Below the pieces are notes generated by a model. It made no database searches and had not been told where the DNA came from. It was given only the letters and a program-made list of their open reading frames with translations. This document shows, piece after piece, positions 33,541-41,722 of a DNA stretch of 64,000 nt. The stretch covers positions 124,001 to 188,000 of the forward strand of contig NZ_BMQK01000014.1 of NCBI RefSeq assembly GCF_014648075.1. The letters are read 5' to 3'. Position 1 is the first letter of the stretch, and every line of letters begins with the position of its first letter. The position numbers and the translations under genes are program-made. The stretch is from Streptomyces ruber. GTDB lineage: Bacteria > Actinomycetota > Actinomycetes > Streptomycetales > Streptomycetaceae.

Positions 33541-33945
33541 GTGCGTGAGACCGACGGAGCCGCCGGGCCGGTTCCCGAGCCCGTCCCGCGCACCCTGTGC
33601 GACGTGACCGGCCTCGTCACCGCACCGGCGCCCGCCGGGGTCGCGTGGAAGCTCACCGAGGCCGGGCGGCAGCTGGACGCGAACGTCGTCCACCTCCCGC
33701 CGAACGCGACCGTGGACACGCATGTGGAGCCGGAGCTGGACGTGCTGCTGTTCGTCGTCGCGGGCGGGGGCACCGTCACCGGGACCGGCCGGGCCGAGCA
33801 CCTCTCCGAGGGGTCGCTGCTCTGGCTTCCCCGGGGCAGCAGCCGCAGCCTCGCCGCGGGGGACGACGGCCTGTTCTACCTGACGGTGCACCGAAGGCGC
33901 CCCGGCCTCCAGATCCGTCGTACGGACCGGCCCGCGTCCGGATAG
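33541..33945 (+). CDS. Cupin-domain protein
   Basis: This 134-residue single-domain cupin has a first motif around PPNATVDTHVEPELDVLLFVVAGGGTVTG and a second around LSEGSLLWLPRGSSRSLAAG. Metal ligands are reduced: one His (DTHVEPELD) and an acidic pair are present, and a second-motif His is missing, so it may bind a ligand but not catalyse. GGGAGGA lies 8 nt before the GTG at 33541, which decides the start over an upstream GTG. Function unknown; divergent from the GNAT gene. Confidence 0.75.
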   Translation: MRETDGAAGPVPEPVPRTLCDVTGLVTAPAPAGVAWKLTEAGRQLDANVVHLPPNATVDTHVEPELDVLLFVVAGGGTVTGTGRAEHLSEGSLLWLPRGSSRSLAAGDDGLFYLTVHRRRPGLQIRRTDRPASG

Positions 33946-34092
33946 GCGCCCCGCCCCTCGGGCAGCGGCTCACCGAAGAGCCCGGAGTCCGGCGGGGCGG
34001 CCGAGCGGGGGACGGTGGCCCGGCGGAAGGACGCCGGGGCCTCCGACGGGGGCAGCCGCTGGCGGGGCGGGGCGGGTCCGGATCGCGGGAGC

Positions 34093-34126
34093 GCCCCGGA
34101 CGCCGCGCGGGAGCGGCGCCCGGGGC
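34093..34126. terminator. Hairpin between cupin and phosphoesterase genes
   Basis: GCCCCGGACGCC and GGCGCCCGGGGC pair with one mismatch in a 12-bp stem, in the 217-bp gap between two convergent genes. The rest of the gap shows no gene. Confidence 0.45.
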
Positions 34127-34162
34127 GGATGCCCAGGTCGTCCGGACGATCCGGGGGTGGGC

Positions 34163-36097
34163 TCAGCGGTCGTCGGCGACCTTGAACGTCAGGGTCTCGG
34201 TGAACGTGCGGCCGTAGGAGTCGGTCGCCGTCACCTTGGCCCGGTGGGTGCCGTTCCCGAGCCCGGCGGGCAGTTCCAGCCGCCACAGGTGCATCGAGCG
34301 GTCGGCGACGCTGCCACCGTCGACGAGCTGGTGCGCGACGCCGCGCGGGTCGGACCACTCCGGACCGATCAGCTGGTCCTCGCCCCGCGCCCGCTGGGTG
34401 CGCACGGCCTGGCGCGCCTTGCCGCCGTCGATGCTGACCCGCACCGAGGAACCGGTGGAGCCCATGAAGAAGTTGGTGGTCAGCCAGGTGGTGCCGGCCA
34501 GGTCGTCCCTGGTGACGACGGTGGTGTCGGCCAGCTCGGGCGCCTCGCCCTCCTTGTCCTCGTTCCATTGCCGGCGCGCGGCGTACCACTCGCGGTACGT
34601 CGGCGAGTTGACGCCGAGCTGCATCTGGAAGCCGTCGTCCCGTCCGGTGACGGTGAAGCGCTCCTTGAACCGGTTGCCGTTCACGTTCAGCGTGAGCACA
34701 CCCGGCAGGGCGCCGTCGCGGCCGACGGCGATCGGATAGCCGTGCTCGGTCAGCTCGCCGGAGTACCAGTCGCCGGAGATGGCACCGGCCACGATGTGCG
34801 GGAAGGGCAGCCCGTCGATGCCGAAGATGTCCTTCCAGCCCTTGAACAGGTCACCGGTCTTCATGTTCTCGACGCTGTGGGTGTGGCCCGCCACGGCGAC
34901 CGCCTTGCGGCCCTCAAGCAGCTCGTACACCTCCAGCAGCTCGTCCGTCTGGTGCTGGTGACTGCCCTCGTCGGCGAAGGTCAGCAGCGGGATGTGGCTC
35001 GCCACCACGACCAGCTTGTCCTTCGGCACCCGGGCCAGGTCCGCCTTCAGCCAGGCGAGCTGCCGCTCGCCGAGGCGCCCGTTGTAGGCGGGCTTGTTCT
35101 CGGGGTCGTTGCAGTGGGGGTGGTCGCCGTCGGCGTTGTCGACGTCCGGGGTGCACGGGTAGCGCACGGTGTTGAGCGCGACGACGTGGGTGCGGCCGGC
35201 GTCGTACGAGTAGTACGCCGGGGCCAGTTGCTGCCGGAAGGTGTCGAAGGAGTGCTCGGCGGTCTCGGCGTCGTAGTCGAGGTCGTGGTTGCCGGGCAGG
35301 AAGCGCACCGGGCCGTTGAGCTCCTTGGTCAGGCCCTTGACGTCCGGGTAGAGCGACAGGTCGTCGCCGACCACGTCACCGATGAACAGCGAGCCGCAGC
35401 CCTGGTGGTCGTCGCGCTTCGACAGGTCCGCGATGGCACCGGCGCGCGCGTAGCCGACCTCGGTCCTGTTGTAGGTCTGCAGGTCGCCCGCGATGACACA
35501 GTTCTGCTTGGCGGAGGCGGTCGCACCGCTCCTGACCAGCGGGAAGTTGACGGCCTTCGGCAGGGGGCCGGTCGGCTCGATGCCGCCGTAGCGCAGCTCC
35601 GGGGAGCCGGCGGGCAGGTGGTTGTAGTGGAACTGGGCGACGTTGCTGTCGTCGACCGGGACCTGGTAGCCGGCGGGCTGGGTGACGGAGACGGTCATGT
35701 TGTCGAACGCGGGCAGCTCGTAGCGGCCCTGGCGGTCGGTGGTCACGACGTCGCGGCCGTTGGTCACCGACACGCCCGCCACGCCGCGGTCGCGTCCGCC
35801 GTCGCTGCTGCTGTCGCGGTCGCGGTCGAGGAAGACCCGGCCCCTGAGCACCGGCCGGTCCGCCGCGGTCTCCTCCGCCGGGGCGTCGGCCGGCACGACC
35901 TCGATGTGGCCGCGGTACGCGGTCTCGTCCCAGCCGGGACCGCGGTCGGCGGTTGCGGGGGCGGGAGCGGACTCGGGAGCCGCGGACGCGGGCCCCTGCA
36001 CGGTGAGGGCGAGGGCGGTCGAACCGGCGAGAGCCATCGCGCCGAGCGTGACGGCCGTGGCGCGGGCGCGTCCGACGTGGGGGCGGGACAGTGGCAT
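34163..36097 (-). CDS. Secreted calcineurin-like metallophosphoesterase
   Basis: This 644-residue exported protein has a signal peptide (about 1-40, ending TVQGPASAAP). An N-terminal beta-sandwich follows (about 80-150, LRGRVFLDRDRD...VTNGRDVVTTDRQGRYELP, a carboxypeptidase-regulatory-like fold), then a metallophosphatase domain with LFIGDVVGDD, LPGNHDLD, VVASHIPLL and VAGHTHS metal motifs, and a C-terminal beta domain. It probably releases phosphate from phosphoesters outside the cell. GGAGGTG lies 7 nt before the ATG. No Pho box was identified, so control is unclear. Monocistronic. Confidence 0.88.
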   Translation of the reverse strand: MPLSRPHVGRARATAVTLGAMALAGSTALALTVQGPASAAPESAPAPATADRGPGWDETAYRGHIEVVPADAPAEETAADRPVLRGRVFLDRDRDSSSDGGRDRGVAGVSVTNGRDVVTTDRQGRYELPAFDNMTVSVTQPAGYQVPVDDSNVAQFHYNHLPAGSPELRYGGIEPTGPLPKAVNFPLVRSGATASAKQNCVIAGDLQTYNRTEVGYARAGAIADLSKRDDHQGCGSLFIGDVVGDDLSLYPDVKGLTKELNGPVRFLPGNHDLDYDAETAEHSFDTFRQQLAPAYYSYDAGRTHVVALNTVRYPCTPDVDNADGDHPHCNDPENKPAYNGRLGERQLAWLKADLARVPKDKLVVVASHIPLLTFADEGSHQHQTDELLEVYELLEGRKAVAVAGHTHSVENMKTGDLFKGWKDIFGIDGLPFPHIVAGAISGDWYSGELTEHGYPIAVGRDGALPGVLTLNVNGNRFKERFTVTGRDDGFQMQLGVNSPTYREWYAARRQWNEDKEGEAPELADTTVVTRDDLAGTTWLTTNFFMGSTGSSVRVSIDGGKARQAVRTQRARGEDQLIGPEWSDPRGVAHQLVDGGSVADRSMHLWRLELPAGLGNGTHRAKVTATDSYGRTFTETLTFKVADDR

Positions 36098-36435
36098 TGC
36101 TGTGGCACCTCCGTAGTTCCGGCAGGTGGAGCACCGGCCCCGGGACGGCCGGCGGCAGTGAGACTGTCCGCCGGAGTTGAATGGCGGGCGAGGAACAGGC
36201 GAAACGTGGAGGGACAGGCACCGCTCAGTGCGCCCCGCGGGACGTACGGCAAGGAACCGGGCATCGCGGGGTGCATGGGGCGCGTGGAGTGCGTGGAGTG
36301 CGGAAGTCGCAGGGCTGGGCGAGGGTGCGCCCGGCGGCGCGCGCCCTCGGGGACCCTGCCCGCGCGGCGGGCTCGCGCCCTGACGGCTCGACGCGGGAGC
36401 GGACCCGGCACCGAAACGGGGGCCTCACCGCGGGA
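36098..36435. other. Intergenic stretch without a gene
   Basis: About 340 bp between the phosphoesterase start and the abgT remnant. It should carry the phosphoesterase promoter, but I see no convincing gene, repeat or hairpin. Confidence 0.5.
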
Positions 36436-36645
36436 TCACGGCAGGAGCACCTCCGCCCCCGGACCCAGCGGCAGGTCCAGCGCGTAGGAGACGCCGAGCA
36501 CCGCCGGCCAGGTGACCAGGAACGGCACCAGGTCGACCGCCAGGCGCGACATCGGGGTGCCCAGTTCCGCCTCCGGCTCGTAACGGCGCAGCAGGGCCAG
36601 GGACAGGAACAGGTACGGACTGAGCGGTGTGATCATCTGCGCGTC
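36436..36645 (-). pseudogene. abgT: C-terminal remnant of an AbgT-family transporter
   Basis: The last about 69 codons read DAQMITPLSPYLFL, LRRYEPEAELGTPMSRL and SYALDLPLGPGAE. That is the conserved end of AbgT (p-aminobenzoyl-glutamate/antimetabolite exporter) proteins, which normally have about 510 residues. The upstream frame runs into the tandem repeats and then antisense of the AsnC gene, so the first 85 per cent of the gene is missing. It has no start of its own. A deletion joined the tail to the upstream side of the AsnC regulator. Confidence 0.65.
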
Positions 36646-36674
36646 CAGGAAGCAGATCACGATGCAGATCTCGA

Positions 36675-36749
36675 CCACCGGGGAATCGGCCACCGGGGAA
36701 TCGGCCACCGGGGATTCGACTGTCGGGGATTCGACCATCGGGGATTCGA
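36675..36749. repeat. Five 15-bp tandem repeats before the AsnC gene
   Basis: Units CCACCGGGGAATCGG (twice), CCACCGGGGATTCGA, CTGTCGGGGATTCGA and CCATCGGGGATTCGA run head to tail. They end 22 bp before the first ATG of the AsnC-family gene and abut the abgT remnant. They could be an iterated operator or a deletion scar. Confidence 0.8.
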
Positions 36750-36771
36750 CACCGTCCTCAGCGAGCTGGAC

Positions 36772-38181
36772 ATGGCCGTCGTCAACGCCCTCCGGATCCA
36801 GCCCCGGGCCCCCTGGTCCCTGGTGGGCAAGGCGCTCGGCGTCGGCGCGGTCACCGCCGCCCGCCGCTGGAACCGGCTCACCGGGCTCGGCGCCGCCTGG
36901 GTCGACGGCTACCTCGCGCCCGAGGCCGGCGGACGGGTCCTCGCCCAGGCCGAGATCGTCACCGAGGCCGCGGAGGCCGGACGGGTCGCCCGGCTCCTCG
37001 CCCGGGACGGGCAGGCGATGAGCGTCGAGCAGACCTCCGGCGCCCGGGACATCCTGGCCGTCGTCCGGGCGCACGACCTCGACGGCCTCGCGGACTGCAT
37101 CGGCGAGCGGATCGCGCGCTGCCCGGGCGTACGGGCGGCCCGCTCGCACGTCATCACCGCCGCGCCCTTCGAGGGCAGCCGCCGGCGCCTGCGCAGCCTC
37201 TCCGCCGAGCAGCGCGCCCTGCTGGCCGTAGCCCGGCAGCCCACGGTGCCCGCGGAACCGCTGCGCCCGGTCGACCGGCGCATCGTCGTGGCCCTCGGCG
37301 AGGACGGGCGGATGCCGCTCAACCAGCTCGCGTCCCGCGCCGGCACCGGCGTGAGCACCGCCCGCCGGCGCCTCGCCCAGCTGCTGGACGGCGGGCAGCT
37401 GGTGCCGCGGTGCAGCCTGGCCCGGCCGCTCACCGGCCGGCCCGTCTCCGCCGTCTGCTCCGCCTCCGCCGTCTGCTCCGCCTCCGTGCCGGCCGAGCAC
37501 CTGGAGGCCGCCTCCACCGCGCTGCGTACCCTTCCGGAGCCGCGGCCGTGCGCCGTCACGGCGGGCCCGTACAACATGATCCTCGACGTGTGGCTGCGCG
37601 GGGTCCACGACGTGCACCGGCTGGAGGCGCACCTGGAACAGAAGCCGGCGCGGTGCGGCTTCCGGGTCGGTGACCGTGCCGTGGTGCTGCGCACGGAGAA
37701 GAACGTGGGCCGGGTGCTGGACCGCCGCGGGCACAGCGTCCTCAGGGTGCCCATGGAGGAACCGCTCCCGACGAGCGGTCACACGCCCGTGGAGAACCCC
37801 TCCCCTCAGTGGCCGGGCGACCTGTCGTGGGCCGGGTCCCGTCCCGGCGTGCGGGCGCAGCCGCTGTCCCGGGGCGGCGACCAGTCCCGCGGGGGAGCGC
37901 TGCGCGGCCTGCGCGGAGGCGGGACGGCCGCCCTACGGGCGGCGGACGCGGCGACGCCGGTCCCGGCGGCCGGCTCCGGCTGCCGTTCACAGGTGGAACA
38001 GGCCGGGACCGGCCAGGTCGGGGCGGCGGCGCCGCCGTGCGGATCCGTGGGGACCCGGTGCGTGGAGACGGCCGGTCCCGGTCACCTCACTTGTTCTCCT
38101 CGGCGCTGTCGTGCGCCCCGGCGCCCGGACGGTCGGACCGGTGCCGGCCGCCGGGCAGGAACTCCTGCACCTTCGACTTGA
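36772..38181 (+). CDS. Lrp/AsnC-family regulator with two HTH domains and an abnormal C-terminal extension
   Basis: This protein has two AsnC-type HTH units (NALRIQPRAPWSLVGKALGVGAVTAARRWNRL at the start and LGEDGRMPLNQLASRAGTGVSTARRRLAQLL near 185), each followed by ligand-binding segments. This is the tandem layout of Streptomyces AsnC proteins of about 330 residues. After RRGHSVLRVPMEE the frame stays open for about 140 further Pro/Gly/Arg-rich residues and overlaps the convergent enzyme gene by 95 bp, so the natural stop seems lost. The ATG at 36772 drops the usual SELD lead; no better start codon exists upstream. Confidence 0.7.
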   Translation: MAVVNALRIQPRAPWSLVGKALGVGAVTAARRWNRLTGLGAAWVDGYLAPEAGGRVLAQAEIVTEAAEAGRVARLLARDGQAMSVEQTSGARDILAVVRAHDLDGLADCIGERIARCPGVRAARSHVITAAPFEGSRRRLRSLSAEQRALLAVARQPTVPAEPLRPVDRRIVVALGEDGRMPLNQLASRAGTGVSTARRRLAQLLDGGQLVPRCSLARPLTGRPVSAVCSASAVCSASVPAEHLEAASTALRTLPEPRPCAVTAGPYNMILDVWLRGVHDVHRLEAHLEQKPARCGFRVGDRAVVLRTEKNVGRVLDRRGHSVLRVPMEEPLPTSGHTPVENPSPQWPGDLSWAGSRPGVRAQPLSRGGDQSRGGALRGLRGGGTAALRAADAATPVPAAGSGCRSQVEQAGTGQVGAAAPPCGSVGTRCVETAGPGHLTCSPRRCRAPRRPDGRTGAGRRAGTPAPST

Positions 38182-39940
38182 ACCCCTGTTTCAGCACGGA
38201 CGCGCTGTCGCTGTCGCCGTGCAGGACGGCGGAGGCCGCAGCCTCGATCTGGTCCAGTTCGGCGTGCGGCGGGACCGGCGGGACGGCCGGGTCGGTGCGG
38301 AAGTCGATGACGAACGGCCGGTCGGCGGCGAGCGCCCGGTCCCACGCGGCCTCGACCTGCTCGGGCTTCTCCACCCGTACGCCGTCCAGGCCGATGCGCT
38401 GTGCGATCTCCGCGTACGGCAGATCGGGGATGGCTTGCGACTCCTCGAACCGGGGGGCGCCTTCCATGGCGCGCATCTCCCACGTCACCTGGTTGAGGTC
38501 GCAGTTGTTCAGCACCGCCACGACCAGCCGCGGATCGGCCCACTCGCGCCAGTACTTGGCGGCCGTGACCATCTCCATCATGCCGTTCATCTGCATCGCC
38601 CCGTCCCCGACCAGGGCGATCGCGGGCCGCTCCGGGTGGGCGAACTTCGCCCCGATGGCGTACGGCACCCCGGGCCCCATCGTCGCCAGCGTGCCGGACA
38701 GGGAACCGCGCATCCGGCCGCGGAAACGCAGGTGACGGGCGTACCAGTTGGCGGCCGAGCCGGAGTCCGCGGCGAGGATCGCGTCCTCGGGCAGCTTGCC
38801 GTCCAAGGCGTGCACCACGTACTCGGGGTTGATCGGGTCGGCGTCCACGGCGGCCCGCCGCTGCATCACCTCCCACCAGCGGGAGACGTTCTTCTCGATC
38901 TTCTTCCGCCAGGCGCGGGTGGTCTTCCCGCGCTTCTGCCGCAACAGCGGCAGCAGCCGCTTCAGCGTCTCGTGGGCGTCACCGACCAGGTTCACCTCGA
39001 ACGGGTAGCGCAGCCCGATCATGTGCGGGTCGACGTCGATCTGGACGCCCCGCGCCTGGTCCAGCTCCGGCATGAACTGCGTGTACGGGAAGCTGGAGCC
39101 GATCATGAGCAAGGTGTCGCAGTCCCGCATCAGCTCGTAGGACGGGCGGGTGCCCAGCAGGCCGATGGAGCCCGTGACGTACGGCAGGTCGTCCGGCAGC
39201 ACGTCCTTGCCCAGCAGGGCCTTGGCCACCCCGGCCCCGAGGCGGTCCGCGAGCTGCTCCACCTCGGCCCGCGCACCGCGCGCCCCCTGCCCGACGAGGA
39301 CGGCGACCTTCTCGCCGGCGTTCAGCACATCGGCGGCCCGCTGGATGTCCTGGTCGGCCGGGACCGGCGCGTACTGCCCGAGGCCCAGGCTGGACGGCAC
39401 CATCTTGAACGCGTGCGTCGGCGGGCTGTAGTCCAGCTCCTGCACGTCGGCGGGGAGGATGACCGCGGTGACGGTGCGCTTGGCGTACGCGGTGCGGATC
39501 GCCCGGTCGAGGAGGTTGGGGAGCTGCTCGGGCACCATGGCCGTCTCGCAGAACTCCGAGGCCACGTCCTTGAACAGGTTCTGCAGGTCCACCTCCTGCT
39601 GGTACGAGCCGCCCATGGCGCTGCGGTTGGTCTGCCCGACCAGCGCGACGACGGGGACGTGGTCCAGCTTGGCGTCGTACAGCCCGTTCAGCAGGTGGAT
39701 CGCGCCCGGCCCCGAGGTGGCCGCGCACACGCCCACCTTGCCGGAGAACTTGGCGTACCCCACCGCCTCGAAGGCCGCCATCTCCTCGTGCCGCGCCTGG
39801 ACGAACTTCGGCTGGTTGCCGGCGCGGCCCCAGGCGGCCAGCAGACCGTTGATGCCGTCGCCCGCGTAGGCGAAGACGTGGTCCACCCCCCAGTCCCGCA
39901 GCCGCTGGAGGATGTGGTCGGACACCTTCGTGCTGGCCAT
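38087..39940 (-). CDS. Thiamine-diphosphate enzyme, pyruvate oxidase/dehydrogenase (PoxB-like)
   Basis: This 617-residue three-domain ThDP enzyme has an N-terminal PYR domain (AYAGDGINGLLAAWGR and the catalytic Glu in ARHEEMAAFEAVGYAK, about 49-64), a middle FAD/cofactor-like domain and a C-terminal PP domain with the ThDP motif GDGAMQMNGMMEMV...LNN. The resemblance is to pyruvate:quinone dehydrogenase, which turns pyruvate to acetate and CO2. The charged tail after LPGGRHR is variable. GGAGTG lies 4 nt before the ATG at 39940. It stands alone, converging on the AsnC gene. Pyruvate as substrate is inferred. Confidence 0.82.
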   Translation of the reverse strand: MASTKVSDHILQRLRDWGVDHVFAYAGDGINGLLAAWGRAGNQPKFVQARHEEMAAFEAVGYAKFSGKVGVCAATSGPGAIHLLNGLYDAKLDHVPVVALVGQTNRSAMGGSYQQEVDLQNLFKDVASEFCETAMVPEQLPNLLDRAIRTAYAKRTVTAVILPADVQELDYSPPTHAFKMVPSSLGLGQYAPVPADQDIQRAADVLNAGEKVAVLVGQGARGARAEVEQLADRLGAGVAKALLGKDVLPDDLPYVTGSIGLLGTRPSYELMRDCDTLLMIGSSFPYTQFMPELDQARGVQIDVDPHMIGLRYPFEVNLVGDAHETLKRLLPLLRQKRGKTTRAWRKKIEKNVSRWWEVMQRRAAVDADPINPEYVVHALDGKLPEDAILAADSGSAANWYARHLRFRGRMRGSLSGTLATMGPGVPYAIGAKFAHPERPAIALVGDGAMQMNGMMEMVTAAKYWREWADPRLVVAVLNNCDLNQVTWEMRAMEGAPRFEESQAIPDLPYAEIAQRIGLDGVRVEKPEQVEAAWDRALAADRPFVIDFRTDPAVPPVPPHAELDQIEAAASAVLHGDSDSASVLKQGFKSKVQEFLPGGRHRSDRPGAGAHDSAEENK

Positions 39941-40213
39941 GGGCACTCCGTTCCCGTATCCGCGTGTCCTGCGACGTGCTCGGGGCAGGACTGCCGGGCC
40001 GGCGGCGGCCGTCCGGCCGCCCGGCATGACAATCCATGGGTAACCGTGCGAGTCGGGGGGAAACGCCCCGGACACGCCATCACCTCCGCGGCCCACGGCC
40101 CCGCGCCGACACGCGTGCCAGGAACAGACGGCGGGGTCCGGCCGTTGTCCCTCACGACGTACGACGAGAGGTACGACACGGCACTCGCGCGGACGGCGGA
40201 CGGAGGTGTGGCC

Positions 40214-40330
40214 ATGCGACGCAGGCCCCGCACCCCTGCCCGCGCCCTGAACCCCCGCCGCCGTGTCCGCCTCCACTCCCGGCCGCACATCGATCTGCAG
40301 CGTGTGGCCGGCGCGCTCTGTCGCCCCTGA
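40214..40330 (+). CDS. Cys leader peptide ahead of flavin monooxygenases
   Basis: This 38-residue ORF with GGAGG 7 nt upstream ends in RLHSRPHIDLQRVAGALCRP, a near-perfect match to the Streptomyces leader-peptide pattern RxHIDLxRVxxAxC. It stops 5 bp before a perfect hairpin and 130 bp before a monooxygenase operon. Ribosome stalling at the terminal Cys codon when cysteine is scarce would free downstream expression; this is inferred from the arrangement. The basic N-terminus (MRRRPRTPARALNPRRR) is longer than in most copies. Confidence 0.75.
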   Translation: MRRRPRTPARALNPRRRVRLHSRPHIDLQRVAGALCRP

Positions 40331-40335
40331 GTCCT

Positions 40336-40355
40336 CCCCGGCCCTCCGGCCGGGG
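40336..40355 (+). promoter_or_regulatory. Attenuator hairpin after the leader peptide
   Basis: CCCCGGCC-CTCC-GGCCGGGG is a perfect 8-bp stem with a tetraloop, 5 nt past the leader stop, where a terminating ribosome would affect its folding. Confidence 0.6.
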
Positions 40356-40460
40356 ACCTCGTGTCGCTGTGCTCGCCGGCCGCCGCCTCCTCCGCACGTG
40401 TTCCTCGTGCACGCGCCGGACCGGCGATCCCGTACGGATCTCCAGGAAGGCACCTCACTC

Positions 40461-41699
40461 GTGTCCCCTTCTTCCTCGTCCTCCTCGTCCTCCTCGTTCT
40501 CTTCTCGTTCGCCGCTGCACCTGGCCGTCGCCCTGGACGGCACCGGCTGGCACCCCGCCTCCTGGCGTGAACCGGTGTCCCGGCCCGGGGAGCTGTTCAC
40601 CGCCGGGTACTGGGCCGGCCTGGTCGCCGAGGCCGAGCGCGGCCTGCTCGACTTCGTCACCATCGAGGACGGCCTCGGCCCCCAGTCCTCCCACCCCTTC
40701 GACCCGGACGACCGCACCGACCAGGTCCGCGGCCGCCTGGACGCCGTCCTCGTCGCCGCCCGTGTCGCGCCGCTGACCCGGCACATCGGCCTGGTCCCGA
40801 CCGCGGTGGTCACCCACACGGAGCCCTTCCACCTCTCCAAGGCCATCGCCACCCTCGACTACGTCAGCACCGGCCGGGCGGGCCTGCGGGCGCAGATCAC
40901 CGCGCGCCCGAACGAGGCCGCGCACTTCGGCCGCCGCACGATCCCGCGCATCGACGCCTACGACAGCCCGGCCGCGCAGGAGGTGGTGACCGGGCTCTTC
41001 GACGAGGCCGCCGACTACGTGGAGGTCGTCCGCCGGCTCTGGGACAGCTGGGAGGACGACGCGGAGATCCGGTCCACTGCCACCGGCCGCTTCGTCGACC
41101 GTGACAAGCTGCACTACATCGACTTCCAGGGCCGGCACTTCAGCGTCAAGGGCCCCTCCATCACCCCGCGTCCGCCGCAGGGCCAGCCCGTCGTCACCGC
41201 ACTCGCCCACCGGACCGTCCCGTACCGGCTGGTGGCCCGCCAGGCCGACGTCGGTTACGTGACCCCGCACGACACCGGCCAGGCCCGCGCGATCGTCGCG
41301 GAGATCCGCGCCGAGCAGGAGGCGGCCGGCCGGGCCGGGGACATCCTGCACGTCTTCGGTGACCTGGTGGTCTTCCTGGACGACGACCCCGCCGAGGCCG
41401 TGGCCCGCCGGGAGCGTCTGGACGCCCTCGCGGGAGAGCCGTACACCAGCGACGCCCGTGTCTTCGCCGGGACCCCCGACCGACTGGCCGACGAGCTGCA
41501 GGAGTTGCAGGGCGCCGGGCTGAGCGGGTTCCGGCTCCGGCCCGCCGTTCTCGGCCACGACCTCCCGGCGATCACCCGGCGCCTGGTCCCCGAGCTGCAG
41601 CGCCGGGGCGCCTTCCGTCACGCCTACGAGGCCGGCACCCTGCGCGGCCTGCTGGGCCTGCCCCGCCCCGCCAACCGCTACGCCGCCGCGACCGCCTGA
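40461..41699 (+). CDS. FMN-dependent luciferase-like monooxygenase
   Basis: This 412-residue TIM-barrel flavin enzyme of the bacterial luciferase superfamily has LHLAVALDGTGWHPASWR, ERGLLDFVTIEDGL, ATLDYVSTGRAGLRAQITARPNE and GRHFSVKGPSITPRPPQGQPVV, which are typical of the NtaA/SnaA/SoxA group. It would use FMNH2 and O2, supplied by a separate reductase, to cleave a C-S or C-N bond. The N-terminus carries a low-complexity run of about ten serines from a TCC/TCG repeat. The GTG start is 10 nt after AGGAAGG. It forms an operon with the next monooxygenase under a leader peptide. Confidence 0.82.
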   Translation: MSPSSSSSSSSSFSSRSPLHLAVALDGTGWHPASWREPVSRPGELFTAGYWAGLVAEAERGLLDFVTIEDGLGPQSSHPFDPDDRTDQVRGRLDAVLVAARVAPLTRHIGLVPTAVVTHTEPFHLSKAIATLDYVSTGRAGLRAQITARPNEAAHFGRRTIPRIDAYDSPAAQEVVTGLFDEAADYVEVVRRLWDSWEDDAEIRSTATGRFVDRDKLHYIDFQGRHFSVKGPSITPRPPQGQPVVTALAHRTVPYRLVARQADVGYVTPHDTGQARAIVAEIRAEQEAAGRAGDILHVFGDLVVFLDDDPAEAVARRERLDALAGEPYTSDARVFAGTPDRLADELQELQGAGLSGFRLRPAVLGHDLPAITRRLVPELQRRGAFRHAYEAGTLRGLLGLPRPANRYAAATA

Positions 41700-41722
41700 A
41701 GCCGGAGGGACGGTAAACCACC

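Noticed and set aside
36675..36749. Tandem repeats as a CRISPR array or transposon end
   Set aside because: Units are 15 bp with no spacers; no transposase, terminal inverted repeats or target duplication seen.
36629..37021. Rightward ORF beginning at the tandem repeats in another frame
   Set aside because: Reads the 15-bp repeats as GESAT/GDST units and then Ser/Pro/Arg-rich shadow of the AsnC gene; no domain.
40263..40460. N-terminal extension of the monooxygenase into the leader region
   Set aside because: It overlaps the leader peptide and hairpin in another frame and lacks an RBS. GTG 40461 has AGGAAGG upstream.
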